Below are positions 1 through 10,701 of a DNA stretch of 64,000 nucleotides, piece by piece; the stretch's first letter is position 1, and each line of letters opens with the position of its first letter. The stretch is from NCBI RefSeq assembly GCF_001540865.1, contig NC_033632.1, positions 8,477,811 through 8,541,810 on the forward strand, in the 5' to 3' direction. Position numbers and translations under genes: made by a program. The DNA is from Ananas comosus. Taxonomy: Eukaryota; Streptophyta; Magnoliopsida; Poales; Bromeliaceae. The notes beneath the pieces were generated by a model. The model worked only from the letters and a program-made list of their open reading frames with translations, searched no databases and had not been told where the DNA came from.

Positions 1-1493
1 GATTCCCGAAGATCCGTCTGTCGGATTTCCGAACGGATTGCGCCAGCGCGTTCAGCCCGACTGGGGCATCGAATCTAGCATTTTATTTCGTCTGATTTGG
101 TCTCCGATCAGCGACGAAACCTGCCCTCTCTATTTTCACCATATAACCACTTATGTTATTACATGTAATTTCCGTTAAACCCCTTTTTCTCGACAACCGT
201 GCATTAGAAGCCAATTCCGTCAGTGCCATTGGGTCCAGAATGGTCGAGCCGTTCGAAACGAGCTATTGAAGTCCTATATTCGGAGTTCAATGTGCACCAG
301 AACCCTTCTCTAATCGTTGGCTCATCCGGAAAGCCGGAGTTACTATTCACTTAAGTCGTCGGTTCGGGTCGCGTAACTTCTCCATTTTAGCTCATTTTCT
401 CCAAAAATTTGACGAGTGCTTTAGTAATTACATTACACACAAAAACATCATCAACCAAGGGTTTAATTTTATTTTTCAAAAACTTCAGTTATTACAGCAC
501 AGTGCCGTGCCGGCACTGTGCAATTTTTTTTTTTTTGCTTTTTATTTTTTTTCTTTTTGTTTTATTTTTTTGGGTACCTGAAGCATTCTGGGTACCCTAC
601 AACCCCCAAAAAATATTGCAAATCGAAGACCTATTTATTAGGCAAGTCAAAAAAAATTATAATTTAATTTTTTTTGTTTATCAATATAGGGCAAATTTTT
701 AATTTACATATCCAATTCCTCCACTTTCACCATAGACATCCATTTTTTCTTCACAAATTATTTTATCAAAATTTGTCGCACCGCGAAACTTTTGCCAAAT
801 TAGGGAAATAAAATCAAACTCAATAAACAAATTTTAAGGCACATCAAACATAAAATTTTATTTTTGCGTTAGAAGATTGAAAATACTGATAAAATTAAAA
901 GTTAAATTAAATTAATTGATATTTAAATTTATTTGGCATAGAACTTATTGCTTAATTTTTTTGATAGATCTAATAAACTCTTGAAAAAATTAATTAAAAA
1001 AGATTTAAATCAAATAATTATTAAAATAATTTACTCAAATATACCTTAAAATAACTCATAAAATAACATGCATGTAAGCTTTTTATAAGTAAAGAAAAAC
1101 TATAACATGACGTAGAAAAAAAATAAAAAAACATATCTTTGAATTTTAAAAATTCTAACAAGTACAATAATTTCTATTCTGCATCAAATATAGTCATACT
1201 TTACATCAAAGATTACTGCTTAAGTCCACATACAACATCGCGCCGGATCTACGATGCCAAAAAGACATCGGCATGATATAAGACCTACGTGACAATGACA
1301 TAGATCAAAACCCTCTATTGCTGGTATAATGAGAAAGTCATATATTCCCGATAAAGTTCATCCAAATTTTTTGATCTTTGATTCTTTTTAAAAATACATA
1401 ATCAAACTTTATTTAGAAGATCGATTTTGTTGCTCCAAAGATTAAACGTAAAGATTCGCGATGCGATCAAATGTCGACAAAAATGCATTTTGC
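1..1493. other. Gene-free AT-rich region
   Basis: No exon, conserved protein or RNA gene is recognisable here. The first 400 bases are of mixed composition and may be an old retroelement remnant; the rest is strongly AT-rich. The only local structure is a perfect hairpin at 497-521 (11-bp arms, 3-base loop) followed by a T-rich run. Short open frames here have no recognisable domain. Confidence 0.6.
497..521. repeat. Short perfect hairpin
   Basis: Arms 497-507 and 511-521 are exact reverse complements (gcacagtgccg and its complement) around a 3-base loop, and a T-run begins just downstream. The GTGCCG words resemble the termini of the hAT-type MITE family found at 1.5-4 kb, so it may be a remnant of that family rather than a functional RNA. 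Confidence 0.45.
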
Positions 1494-1499
1494 AAAAAA

Positions 1500-1598
1500 A
1501 AAAAAGCATGTCGGCTCGTGCACGGCCCGGCACGCACCGTGTTGTACCATGCCTGCAAGTTTCCGGCACAACCCTGTGCCACGACACTTAAATCTTTG
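1500..1598 (-). mobile_element. Fragment of hAT-type MITE (family of 3639-3971)
   Basis: Read on the minus strand from 1598, this matches the first ~90 bases of the complete element at 3639-3971: the same CAAGGATTTAAGTG-like start, then a GTGCCG/GGCACG-rich subterminal stretch. The other end is missing, so it is a truncated copy. Confidence 0.6.
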
Positions 1599-1775
1599 CT
1601 TTACATACAAAAAAGCTTACAAGTATGTTAATTGATGAGTATAGTAAGCTATATATAGCAAATATTCATATTAGAAAGTGAAAAATCACTATGGTCGATT
1701 CATGATTAAATCTTTCAAAATAACATTATAAGAGCTTATTGAAACCAAAAAAACCGAAATAAGTCCGTGACAAAG

Positions 1776-1915
1776 CGTGCTAGTAGGAGGTCATGCGTAT
1801 CCATCGGCACGCAAGTGTATCATGTGTCGGCACACCGCACGGAAGCGTGCCGGTGCCGTATCGTGCTCGGCAGACAACGGCACGCCCATGTGCCACGCTA
1901 CTTCTAAGCGTCACG
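1776..1915. repeat. GC-rich GGCACG/CGTGCC repeat segment
   Basis: This stretch is dense in CGTGCC and GGCACG words in both orientations, like the subterminal regions of the hAT-type MITEs on either side. It is probably a rearranged or diverged fragment of that family, but neither clean termini nor a target duplication could be identified. Confidence 0.4.
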
Positions 1916-1941
1916 GATAGTGACATGAGACACGAGACACG

Positions 1942-2300
1942 AAAGGATTTAAGTGCCGTGTTAAAAAATTAGGGGACTCGTGAAACTTGGAAATTATTGC
2001 TGGCATGGTGTATGCCGAGTCGTGTAAAAGATGCATGCTAGTCAAAAAAATTCTTGTGTTCCGACACATAATAGTTAATGAAATATTTATTTTATATATT
2101 TTAGCAACAAAATATTCTAACTATTTATTATATTCTTTTTATCACATCTTTTGAACTTTATTGAGGAAATTACTTACTAATTTAAAGAATAGAGGGTTTT
2201 GAGCTGTGCCATCGGCACGGGGTCTGTATCGTGCCGGTATCTTGTTGGCACGGTACGGCACGGTGGATACGGCCCGTGTCGACGGGCACTTAAAACCTTG
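1942..2300 (+). mobile_element. hAT-type MITE, diverged copy
   Basis: It aligns along its whole length with the element at 3639-3971: an AAGGATTTAAGTGCCGTG start, a shared AT-rich core, a GTCTGTATCGTGCCGGTATC block, and a GGGCACTTAAAACCTTG end complementary to the start. It differs in the left subterminal region and by a few insertions. The 5' terminal base is altered and no flanking 8-bp duplication was found, so it is either older or its flank has been rearranged. Confidence 0.75.
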
Positions 2301-2309
2301 CCTAGTAGA

Positions 2310-2895
2310 CTACACTAGACTAGGCTTATACTGTGAACTGATTGCGAAGATATACTCATAATTCAAATAGAGAGCGTTGGAATGCTTTAGAAAGAGTTTT
2401 GAGATACCTGAAGGGCACTATTTCTTATGGATTGCATTACAGTGGTTTTCCTGCAGTATTAGTAGGTTATAGTGATACTAATTGGATTAGTGATACAGCT
2501 GATGTGAAGTCTACTATTGGATTTGTATTTCTCCTAAGAGGAGTTGTCTCTTGAAAGTCAACTAAGCAATCTTTGATTGCTGGGAATATTATAGAATCTG
2601 AACTTATAGCTTTAAATACTACTGTAGCAGAGGCTAAGTGGATTAGAGAGTTTCTTCATAATTTGCTACTAATGGAACAACCTTAGCACCAGTATGTATT
2701 CATTGTGATTGTAGATCTGCAATTGATAAATGTGCCTAAGAGAATATGGAGCCTAAAATGAATAGATTTATAAAAGTGAGACATAAGTTCATTCAACAGA
2801 ATATAAAGGAGAATATAAAAGTGAGACATTGGAATTTGTGACATCTGTAAAGAATTTGGCTGACCAACTTACTAAGGGATTATTAGGACCGTGAT
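2310..2895 (+). pseudogene. Ty1/copia reverse transcriptase-RNase H remnant
   Basis: The translation shows the copia RT/RNase H junction: RWNALERVLRYLKGT, then GYSDTNWISD, then KSTIGFVFLL, then after a stop KSTKQSLIAG, ESELIAL, EAKWIREF, VCIHCD and finally LTKGLLGP. The frame is broken by a stop at the W of the family's VSWKS motif (2552-2554) and by further stops downstream. Gag, protease, integrase and most of RT are absent. The polypurine tract and LTR lie about 570 bp downstream, so this is the 3' half of an old copia insertion. Confidence 0.85.
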
Positions 2896-3478
2896 ACCTA
2901 GAATCGTCGAAGGGTATTGGGGCTTAGCGCACAATAGGGACAACAAACCAATCCGTTGCTAGTTAAATGGGTACAAACAAGTCGAACAAATAGCTGTGAG
3001 GAACACCACTTTATATCCTCACCCCTATGGCAATAGTGCTCATATTTGTAAGTGGATAGGAAGGACATTGGCCCTGACCGATTTCGAGACCCATGAGGCA
3101 GGGTGTGACCTTGCAGAAACCATTTTGAGGACCTACTATGCATGTGGAGTCGTGAGGCCGCGACTATGGAAATAGGGTGGTTCCCTAAAGCACACATGAA
3201 GCGATATCAGCGCATGGCCATAAAAGTGCTCACCCCCATCGAACATAAATGGCTGTACCATGTGTACTATTTGTGGAAATCCGATTCATCACCTTGGTTC
3301 AAGGCATAGTCCACCATTGTGTCCTTGAATATACATAGACAAGCACTAAGTGAAGGTTCAAACCCGTAAGGTACCTTCGCCAAATACGTGGTATAAGAGA
3401 ATCAACATCCTTTTAAGTTATTTTGTATTTAGGTTTTATTTACTTTTTTAATATGAAGTTTTAAATCAAGTGGAGGAA
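2896..3478 (+). mobile_element. Copia 3' untranslated region with polypurine tract
   Basis: Non-coding sequence between the RNase H remnant and the LTR. It ends in a purine run (AAGTGGAGGAA, 3468-3478) directly before a TGTTAG LTR start. This is the usual copia order of pol, short untranslated region, polypurine tract and LTR. Confidence 0.7.
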
Positions 3479-4625
3479 TGTTAGTATTTATTTGATTTTA
3501 AGTGATTTAAAACTTCTTTATAGCCCATGGGCTTCCTGGGCAGCCCAACATCCAATAGGCTATGCTTGGGAGCCCGTGCTTATACTGCATGTGAGTTTAG
3601 TCCCACATTAGAAACTCAAGACGTAGTAGTGTCTTATGCAAGGATTTAAGTGCCGTGGCACGGGGTCGTGCCGGAAACTTGCTGGCACGGTGCGTGCCGA
3701 GCCGTGTCGATGCGTGCCGGTCATAAAAATTATTATGTGCCGACACATAATAACATGAAATATTTATTTTCTTTAGCAACAAAATATTCTAACTATTTAT
3801 TATGTCTTTTTATCATATCTTTTGAACTTTATTGAGGAAATTACTTACTAATTTAAAGAATAGAGGGTTTTGAACTATGCCGTCGGCACGAGGTCTGTAT
3901 CGTGCCGGTATCTTGTTGGCACGGTACGGCACGGTAGATACGGCCCGTGCCGATGGGCACTTAAAACCTTGGTCTTATGTACTCCACCTCAAGCTAATTG
4001 CTTGGGAGATAATGAGAATGGTGCTATCCACTAAACACACGCACGCACGCACGCACGGCATGAGCACGAGTCGAGTTGAGCCGAGCGGGTGGCTGCACGC
4101 GCTGTCTTGGCTACTCAGTTTGATTCACCTTATCTTTATTCTTCTGTTGGGGTTTTTATATTTATCTAACCATAATTACCTTACCTTGAAAATGTCCTAC
4201 GGGCTACCCGAGGGCTGCAACTCGATAAGTCTAACGACTAACCTAAGTAAAGAGCCGTTGGACCCTACCTCCCATTGGCTGCTTGAGGCGGCAAGTCTCA
4301 CTGGCTCCTATTTGTATATAGGAGAGGGTGCAAAGGGGGTTAAAGGTTAACTTAGTTGCATATACTTCCTTTTCTTCTTCTTGCTCTTTTATTGCTAGTA
4401 CATCTGAGCTTTTTCTATCTTCTTCCTTACTTGCTGGATCTTTGAAAGTCTATTGGGTTCGAACTGCACTACCTTGGAGACGTGTCAACGGGGTGGATCG
4501 TGGTCGTTGTATCGCTAGTGGTGATTGCCGAAGCCTCGCACGTGGATGGGCAAACTGGCTTCTAGGACAGTGCATAGCACGTCTCGACTCACAGGCCTCA
4601 TCTAATATTTTCTTCTTTATAATAT
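3479..4625 (+). mobile_element. Copia LTR, interrupted by a MITE
   Basis: The LTR starts with TGTTAG directly after the polypurine tract. It is split by the hAT-type MITE at 3639-3971 and resumes at 3980. A TATA-like TTTGTATATAGG at about 4312-4323 would mark the U3/R promoter. The right border is not defined; the sequence becomes intron-like by about 4.7 kb. The approximate end is a guess. Confidence 0.6.
3639..3971 (+). mobile_element. Complete hAT-type MITE with 8-bp TSD
   Basis: A 333-bp element begins CAAGGATTTAAGTGCC and ends GGGCACTTAAAACCTTG, giving imperfect terminal inverted repeats. It is flanked by identical 8-bp direct repeats, GTCTTATG at 3631-3638 and 3972-3979. An 8-bp duplication with CAAGG-type ends is the signature of the hAT superfamily. 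There is no coding capacity, so it is non-autonomous. It is inserted inside a copia LTR and is therefore younger than that LTR. Confidence 0.88.
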
Positions 4626-5217
4626 TTGGTTATTATTTCTTGCGTGCGTTTCAAAATATTTATTTAAACTTTGCAATTTACAAATTATTTTATAAAAGGG
4701 ATTTATTTATACTAAAAGAATAGACACATTGGTTAGATTTACGCTTGGTATGTTTCATCTGTAATTGTGCTGGGATGGGACTTGGCTTGGTAGCTTGGAA
4801 GGCCTTCTTGGGCTGTATTTCTTTTTGCCTCCAGTAAGCCTAGTCAGAAAAATCTGCTCTATTGTGTTATGCTCTATCGTGTTCTATGATATTATTATGA
4901 CAATTTTATATTCAGCATAGTTGCTTGGGAAATAAATTCATTTGATATGTTGAATATTTGGTTTTTATTTGTCTGAAAATAGTAAGTAATTTCATTTACT
5001 TCATAAAGCATCATGCTGTGTCTTTTACATAGGGGGTTGTTCTGTCCGGCAAAGTTTAAGAATTTTCAGTGCATGAAACAGCAATATTTAGATACTAATT
5101 AGAATTTTGTCCTGCATCACTAATTTGTACGAATCCCATGCTTAAAGTAGACAATGTAGAATGTTGGCATGTCATGATCCTTGGGGAGGACTGATTACAT
5201 TGTTATAAAATTCACAG
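4626..5217 (+). other. Intron-like sequence upstream of translocator exons
   Basis: T-rich sequence with no open coding exon. It leads to a splice acceptor (TTCACAG) at 5217 and is probably the intron before the penultimate translocator exon. No upstream exon of that gene was found in the window. The copia LTR appears to lie within or upstream of this intron. Confidence 0.5.
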
Positions 5218-5556
5218 CTTTCCTACATGATATTGGAAAGAGTATCTCCCGTCACGCACTCTGTTGCCAATTGCGTGAAGCGGGTGGTAGTTATCGTGAC
5301 ATCAGTTCTCTTCTTCAAAACTCCTGTTTCACCTCTTAATTCTCTCGGTAAGTTCATGTCCCCTTTATTCTTTCTTGATGAACAGAGGTTTCCTTTTTCG
5401 ATACATCATATTAATTTGTACCAAAGCTGGTTAATCATTCTTTTCTCCCCTACTTTTGATTATGTGATTTTGCTTGGGAGTGTAGGCACTGGCGTGGCAC
5501 TAGCTGGAGTTTTTCTTTATTCGAGAGTAAAGAGAATCAAGACCAAATTTGTGTAA
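5218..5556 (+). CDS. Plastid phosphoenolpyruvate/phosphate translocator-like, last two exons (partial)
   Basis: Two exons, 5218-5347 and 5486-5556, are joined across a GTAAGT...TGTAG intron. Together they encode the C-terminal end of a plastid phosphate translocator (triose-phosphate transporter family, inner envelope). Visible motifs are [42 protein letters not shown] and [16 protein letters not shown], which fit the last two membrane helices. SPVTHSV and [12 protein letters not shown] favour the PEP/phosphate subgroup over the glucose-6-phosphate one. Such proteins import phosphoenolpyruvate into plastids in exchange for phosphate. Exons for the first ~300 residues are not in the window; upstream lies a copia LTR. 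The family's HSVGNC is HSVANC here and the tail (KTKFV) is unusual. It could be a live gene with a large TE-filled intron, or a truncated pseudogene. Confidence 0.75.
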   Translation, partial: LSYMILERVSPVTHSVANCVKRVVVIVTSVLFFKTPVSPLNSLGKFMSPLFFLDEQRFPFSIHHINLYQSWLIILFSPTFDYVILLGSVGTGVALAGVFLYSRVKRIKTKFV

Positions 5557-6871
5557 GCAGCTCCTGGGGATATAATCCTACTTTTTATGTTTTTGGCCAT
5601 TGTTTTTGATGTGCATGGCGCAAGTGCGTTTCCGTACTGAGGCATGATAATTTGTAGAATTCTTGCTTCATTCATAGGTTTATGTAGCCTCACCGCTGGG
5701 TTAGGTGTTCTTTGACAAGAAGTTAACTAGAAAGTGCTTTTAAAAGTACCACTTAAGATCTAGCTGGTTTTATTTATAAAATTTAGTGAGTTATACAAAT
5801 GTATCTGCTTTGATTCTTTGAAGGGTTCAGTAAGCTTAAAAAATCTGAAAGTTCTTTTTAGAGGTTAGCTCATGTGATACTTTGAAATGGTGGTGGAAAT
5901 TGTTACTGAGAAGCGTATGCCTCTTTCGTGGTAGTTCCTATTATTATTTCATTACATGGGAGAAGAAAAGTCTAAAAGCACTTCCGAATTTTTGCGTCCT
6001 TGAAAGGATAGAAATAGATGTGGTTGGACAGTAGTTCACTGTCAAACTTTAGGCCTAAATTCCCCCTAAAAATCACATTTTTGCACTATTGTAGCCATAA
6101 AACCACATTTTTGGTGCTTCTGCTTTTGTTTCTCAGTGACATTTTGGTTACCCTAGAGCAGAAGGTTTGGGCTTTTTTAGATGACCAAAAGCTCTGCTAA
6201 TGCAGAAGCAAAGGGGAAGAGTGTAGCCAAATAGACGCTAGATGGATTTGCCGGCAACAGTAAATTCTAGATTTTAGTTGACAACTGGCTCTATTGCTTT
6301 ACCTCTTGAAAATCAAAGATGACTTTATTCAAGCTAAATTTGATTTGGTTTGGTTTGGTTTGGAGACCCGTAGGTTTTAAATATTTCGATAGGATTAGGG
6401 GGTGCAAATGGATCAAGGTTGGAGTTTCCGCCTTGCATAGGGGCAGTAAGTAGGAGTAAAAAATAAATTAAAAAGAAATAATTCGTGTGGAATCCATCCT
6501 GGTCCGCTAAAGTTTTTAGAGTTGGAGGACGAGGCATTGATCTGAATCATTGACCTGCAATTGAGTGGTCCAATTCTGCACAAGAACGTGGGGCACCTCT
6601 GACCTAGTGTTAATTTGGACCTGTACGTACATATATGGAGCTCTACTTGGAGGATCGAATAAAGTAAGATTTTTATATTTATTAGTGGGGAGTTTTCATT
6701 CCTTGGGTGGGGAGAAATATATATGTTGTTGGTGCACCACGTCGACAGAAGAAGATCGATGTGGACTCCATCTCCTGAGATTCTTAACAATCATGTATTT
6801 AGCCGGGTTGATCACACTGGGAAATGGCATCATTGATTTATTTAAATTTAATTAATAGTTTCGATGGATGA

Positions 6872-6873
<2 letters not shown>
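5557..6873. other. Gene-free region (3' flank of translocator)
   Basis: The first few hundred bases are the likely 3' untranslated region and flank of the translocator gene. The rest shows no exon, repeat termini or RNA gene that I can support. Short open frames have no recognisable domain. A small GGTTTGGTTTGGTTT repeat sits near 6345. Confidence 0.55.

Positions 6874-6913
<40 letters not shown>
6874..6913. repeat. (TA)n microsatellite
   Basis: An uninterrupted run of about 20 TA units. It is the first of more than a dozen TA tracts between here and 19.2 kb. Confidence 0.95.
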
Positions 6914-6916
<3 letters not shown>

Positions 6917-7474
6917 TGGACCCTTGTTCAAACAAGGCCTTTTTTCTACCTTGTTGTCAAGGTCGGAATATGGCTGAATAAAGTCTTTGAGCTTTTAATG
7001 ATAAGAGCCCATGGTTTGCGTAACAAACCCTGTTTCCCCCTTGTTCTTGAATAGGGGGGGAAACAAGGGTTTCGTTTGCAATGGAATCTTAAAACCTTCT
7101 TTTAATTAAAAAAATCTTTTTTTCTTTTATATATTGTTGAAGATGTACTTCTCTCTATATATTACTTCTACGAGAATTCAGTCTATCGAATTAACTATGA
7201 CTAGTCAATAATCGAGGATGTAATGTACTGGTGTTCCGTTCCTATTCCCTGTACCCTTATAATACTTGAAAAATTCTTATAGTTAAACCCTTATAATACT
7301 TGAATTAAAAATTCTTATAGTTAAATGCGAACATAATAAAAAATCTTCCCGTTACAAAAGCAGTACGACTACCACGCCAACAAAGACACGTAATGATTAA
7401 TACTGGTCAACTAGTGCTAGTCACCTTGAGATATTACGCCAGTGTACGTCTCAGGTTACTACGTAGCTTATGTG
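6914..7474. other. Gene-free region
   Basis: No coding or RNA gene is recognised. The sequence contains short direct and inverted words around 6920-7070 (AACAAGG/CCTTGTT) that could be remnants of a small inverted-repeat element. It ends at a single-N join at 7475. Confidence 0.5.
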
Positions 7475-7475
7475 N

Positions 7476-7494
7476 ATATATATATATAAATATA

Positions 7495-7552
<58 letters not shown>
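7476..7552. repeat. (TA)n microsatellite next to single-N join
   Basis: About 75 bases of nearly pure TA with two small interruptions, starting directly after the single undetermined base at 7475. The length is unreliable because the join lies within the repeat. Confidence 0.9.
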
Positions 7553-7556
<4 letters not shown>

Positions 7557-7913
7557 TATATTATGGGGATGCGTTTCCAAATTAAACACGCGCGCTTCTT
7601 CTAGCACAAGGGCTATATAGCTAATTAATTAACTTCACTTCCTTGAGACGGGACAAATTATATTGCGCGCGTGCACCCGTTGTTTCCCTATATTTCCTGC
7701 ATGTGATGATTAATATCGATCTAATAACTAAAGTCGAATCCGACAATTAAGTTTGATGCACATGCAATATCTAAACTAACTTGCGTACAAAATGAGCAGT
7801 TTCGAAATCTACTGACTAGCTAGGCATATGTTATCAATTAAGTAAGTAGTTGCCAAAATAAACACTAGGGGGGCCGGACTTTTCTTTTCTTTCTTTATAT
7901 ATATATATATATA

Positions 7914-8144
7914 GAATTAGGCTGGAATACTACTAATAGTAAAACGCTCTTTTTGCTATCAAATTTTTAACCCTTAGATGGAAATTTGTAGGGTCAGGAT
8001 GATATTAGTCGGTTAGTGTTGAGTGGTCCCCACTGGGTTATAGTATTTAATCCAATGGTTAGAAATAATGAAAAGAGTTGATTCAAAGGCTAAAAAACTG
8101 GTAGCAACAATGAAATTTTGCTGCTATTAGTAGTCCAGTCCAAC
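7914..8144 (+). mobile_element. TA-flanked MITE, family 1
   Basis: A 231-bp element lies between (TA)n tracts at 7897-7912 and 8145-8164. Its ends are imperfect inverted repeats: GGCTGGAATACTACTAATAG on the left matches, in complement, CTATTAGTAGTCCAGTCC on the right. No coding capacity. A shorter inverted copy lies at 10338-10483. Insertion into TA microsatellites resembles the rice Micron elements. Confidence 0.72.
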
Positions 8145-8166
8145 TATATATATATATATATATATT

Positions 8167-8411
8167 GTAGAGCTACTATACTATCAGAAGTATAGAGGAT
8201 CCGATGCTTCCAACTTTTTGACCATTTGATAAAAAATTATACGGTTGGGATGATTGCGGTCCCTCCAAAATTGAGTAGTACTCCTAGGGTTGAGTGGCCC
8301 CCACAGGATAATAGTATTAATCCAAAGGTTAAAAATGATCAAAAGAGTTGATCTAAGGGCCAAAAATCGAAAGCACTATATGCTCTATGCTTCCAATCGC
8401 ATAGTAGCATA
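8167..8411 (+). mobile_element. TA-flanked MITE, family 2
   Basis: Starts with GTAGAGCTACTATACTATCAG just after a TA tract and ends at a CATAGTAGCATAGTAG stretch that abuts the next element without an intervening TA tract. The ends are partly complementary. It shares a subterminal block (GTTGAGTGG...AATCCAAAGGTTA) with family 1, so the two are related. The boundaries are approximate. Confidence 0.55.
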
Positions 8412-8951
8412 GTAGGGCTACTATACTCTTATGAGTATTGGGCCCTTCGTACTATAAGTTGTTTTCGATGATGGAGCTTTCGAATCGACGATCCACTCTG
8501 TTAAATATGATCTAGAGTATTTGAAACTTTTAGAGAATAAATTTCGTAATTTTTCGAAATCATAATAAAGTCCATCAAGCGAGCATAAAATGAAAGGTCA
8601 AAATCGAACGACGTCCTAAAAATGGATGATCAGATCCTTCAATTTAAGATCAGAGTTATCGGTCTTTATCTAGGTAGTGAATAGAATTTTCTATAAAAAA
8701 TTAAACTTGTTCCGATTTTTTTTCACTGTTAAACTAGCAAGTATCACATACCGGCAGTTAAAAATTATCAATTTTGTGAGCTTTTGATCGTAAGGTAAAT
8801 AATGTCAAAAAATTATGAAATTTGATTTCTAGAAGTTTTAAATGCTCTAGAAAATATTTAATAGTATGGATCGTCGATTCGGAAGCTCTATCATCCAAAA
8901 CAACTTATGAGTACGAAGGCGATCGTACTCATAAGAGTATAATAGCCGGAC
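8412..8951 (+). mobile_element. TA-flanked long-TIR MITE, family 3 copy A
   Basis: A ~540-bp non-coding element with ~150-bp inverted repeats. The left end (GCTACTATACTCTTATGAGT, then AAGTTGTTTTCGATGATGGA) recurs in complement at the right end. The right side runs into (TA)n. An opposite-orientation copy lies at 9757-10303. Between the arms is a unique core with TTAAACTAGCAAGTATCACA. No open frame. Confidence 0.78.
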
Positions 8952-8977
8952 TATATATATATATATATATATATATA

Positions 8978-9369
8978 NNNNNNNNNNNNNNNNNNNNNNN
9001 NNNNNNNNNNNNNNNNNNNNNNNNNNNNNNNNNNNNNNNNNNNNNNNNNNNNNNNNNNNNNNNNNNNNNNNNNNNNNNNNNNNNNNNNNNNNNNNNNNNN
9101 NNNNNNNNNNNNNNNNNNNNNNNNNNNNNNNNNNNNNNNNNNNNNNNNNNNNNNNNNNNNNNNNNNNNNNNNNNNNNNNNNNNNNNNNNNNNNNNNNNNN
9201 NNNNNNNNNNNNNNNNNNNNNNNNNNNNNNNNNNNNNNNNNNNNNNNNNNNNNNNNNNNNNNNNNNNNNNNNNNNNNNNNNNNNNNNNNNNNNNNNNNNN
9301 NNNNNNNNNNNNNNNNNNNNNNNNNNNNNNNNNNNNNNNNNNNNNNNNNNNNNNNNNNNNNNNNNNNNN
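8978..9369. other. Assembly gap, 392 N
   Basis: Undetermined sequence. The left edge is a (TA)n tract and the right edge is the inside of a TA-flanked MITE, so the gap probably lies in repeats. Translations across it are meaningless. Confidence 0.99.
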
Positions 9370-9630
9370 GTAATAAAGAATTTTCTATCAAAATTTCATG
9401 TGATTTGGATATTTCTACACCGTTAAACTTGCACCGGCTCATCACGGCCGTTAAAATTATTGATTTTGAGCCCTTTCGATCACTAGGCAAATGATATCGA
9501 AAAATCGCAAAATTTATTTTCTAGGTACTTCAAATACTCTAGATCAACTCTAACGAGCCGATCGTCGATTCAAAAGTCCGAACATTGAAAACAACCATAA
9601 GCATACTGGCACAACTCTATAATATAATAT
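9370..9630 (+). mobile_element. TA-flanked MITE, partial right portion
   Basis: The right part of an element related to those at 13490-13826 and 8412-8951: it shares the TTCTACACCGTTAAACTTGC region, AAATGATATCGAAAAATC and GAGCCGATCGTCGATTC blocks. It ends at a (TA)n tract near 9630. Its left end is inside the 392-N gap. Confidence 0.65.
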
Positions 9631-9655
9631 ATATATATATATATATATACATATA

Positions 9656-9732
9656 TCGATTCGAAAGTCCGAACATCGAAAACAAAGTGGAAGCACGGAG
9701 CCCTTCGTGCTTCCATAAGCATCCTAGCCGCA
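9656..9732 (+). mobile_element. TA-flanked MITE terminus fragment
   Basis: A 77-bp piece between TA tracts contains the family's right end: CGATTCGAAAGTCCGAACAT, a GGAAGCACGGAG...CTTCGTGCTTCC hairpin, then CATCCTAGCCGCAC. This is only the terminal hairpin portion of the element. Confidence 0.6.
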
Positions 9733-9756
9733 CTATATATATATATATATATATAG

Positions 9757-10298
9757 AGTCCGGATACTGTACTCTTATGAATACGATCGCCTTCGTACTT
9801 ATAAGTTGTTTTCGATGATAGAACTTTCGAATCGACGATCCATACCGTTAAACATTATCTAAAGCATTTAAAACCTCTAGAAATCAAATTTTATAATTTT
9901 TTGATATCATTTACCTTACGATCAAAAGCTCACAAAATTGACAATTTTTAACGGCCGGTATGAGATATTTGCTAGTTTAACGGTGAAAAAGAATTGGAAT
10001 AGGTTGAATTTTTGATAGAAAATTCTATTCGCTACCTAAATAAAGATCAATAACTCCGATCTTAAATTGAAGGATCCGATCATCCATTTTTAAGATGTCG
10101 TTCGATTTTAACTGTTCATTTTATACCTACTTGATGGACTTTATAATGATTTCGAAAAATTACGAAATTTATTTTTTGGAAGTTTCAAATACTCTAGATC
10201 ATTTTTAACGGTATGGATCGTCAATTCGAAAAGCCCTAAATCGAAAACAACTTATGAGTACGAAGGGCTCTATACTCATAAGAGTATAGTAGTCCAGT

Positions 10299-10303
<5 letters not shown>
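9757..10303 (-). mobile_element. TA-flanked long-TIR MITE, family 3 copy B
   Basis: A 547-bp element, the reverse orientation of the one at 8412-8951, with matching core and termini (AGTCCGGATACTGTACTC on the left, GAGTATAGTAGTCCAGTCT on the right). It is bounded by (TA)n on both sides. Non-coding. Confidence 0.78.
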
Positions 10304-10337
<34 letters not shown>

Positions 10338-10340
<3 letters not shown>

Positions 10341-10483
10341 GGACTAGATTACTATTAGTAGCAAAATTCCATTGTTGCTACTAGTTTTTTAGCCTTTGGA
10401 TCAACTCTTTTCATTATTTCTAACCATTGGATTAAATACTATAAAAAGAGCATTTTACTATTAATAGTATTCCAGCCTAATTC
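10338..10483 (-). mobile_element. Internally deleted copy of TA-flanked MITE family 1
   Basis: It matches the reverse complement of 7914-8144 at both ends but lacks ~90 bp of the interior. The join falls at TTAAATACTATAAAAAGAGC, where short A-rich homology is shared. The left flank is (TA)n. It ends CCAGCCTAATTC. Confidence 0.72.
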
Positions 10484-10488
10484 TATAA

Positions 10489-10701
10489 AATTGAGCTAGA
10501 ATACTTTTAGAAGCACCAACTTTTTAGTGTTTCTAAGTTTTTAGCTCTTAGATCTACTCTTTGATTATTAATAGCCTTTGGATCAAACAATATTTCACCT
10601 ACCATCACATACCACCGTCATTTTAACCTCATATCTCTCCATCCAATGGCTAAAAATTCAAAAGCACTACCCTCATGGTGTGTTTGAGAGTATTCTACCT
10701 C

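Noticed and set aside
1942..2308. 8-bp target duplication for the diverged MITE copy
   Set aside because: CCTAGTAG follows the element, but the bases before 1942 do not match; a similar GCTAGTAG near 1781 is too distant to claim.
3877..4723. Two overlapping open frames at 3.9-4.7 kb
   Set aside because: They lie in MITE and LTR sequence, have no domain, and start inside transposon ends.
6018..6855. Short open frames at 6.0-6.9 kb
   Set aside because: No similarity to any family I recognise, no splice context, and composition like the surrounding intergenic DNA.
7393..7620. Open frame rich in YIYIYI
   Set aside because: Translation of a TA microsatellite containing an undetermined base; the same applies to the YI-rich frames at 9.6, 10.6, 12.5 and 14.4 kb.
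8822..9490. Long open frames spanning 8.8-9.5 kb on both strands
   Set aside because: Most of the frame is the 392-N gap; there is no real coding sequence.
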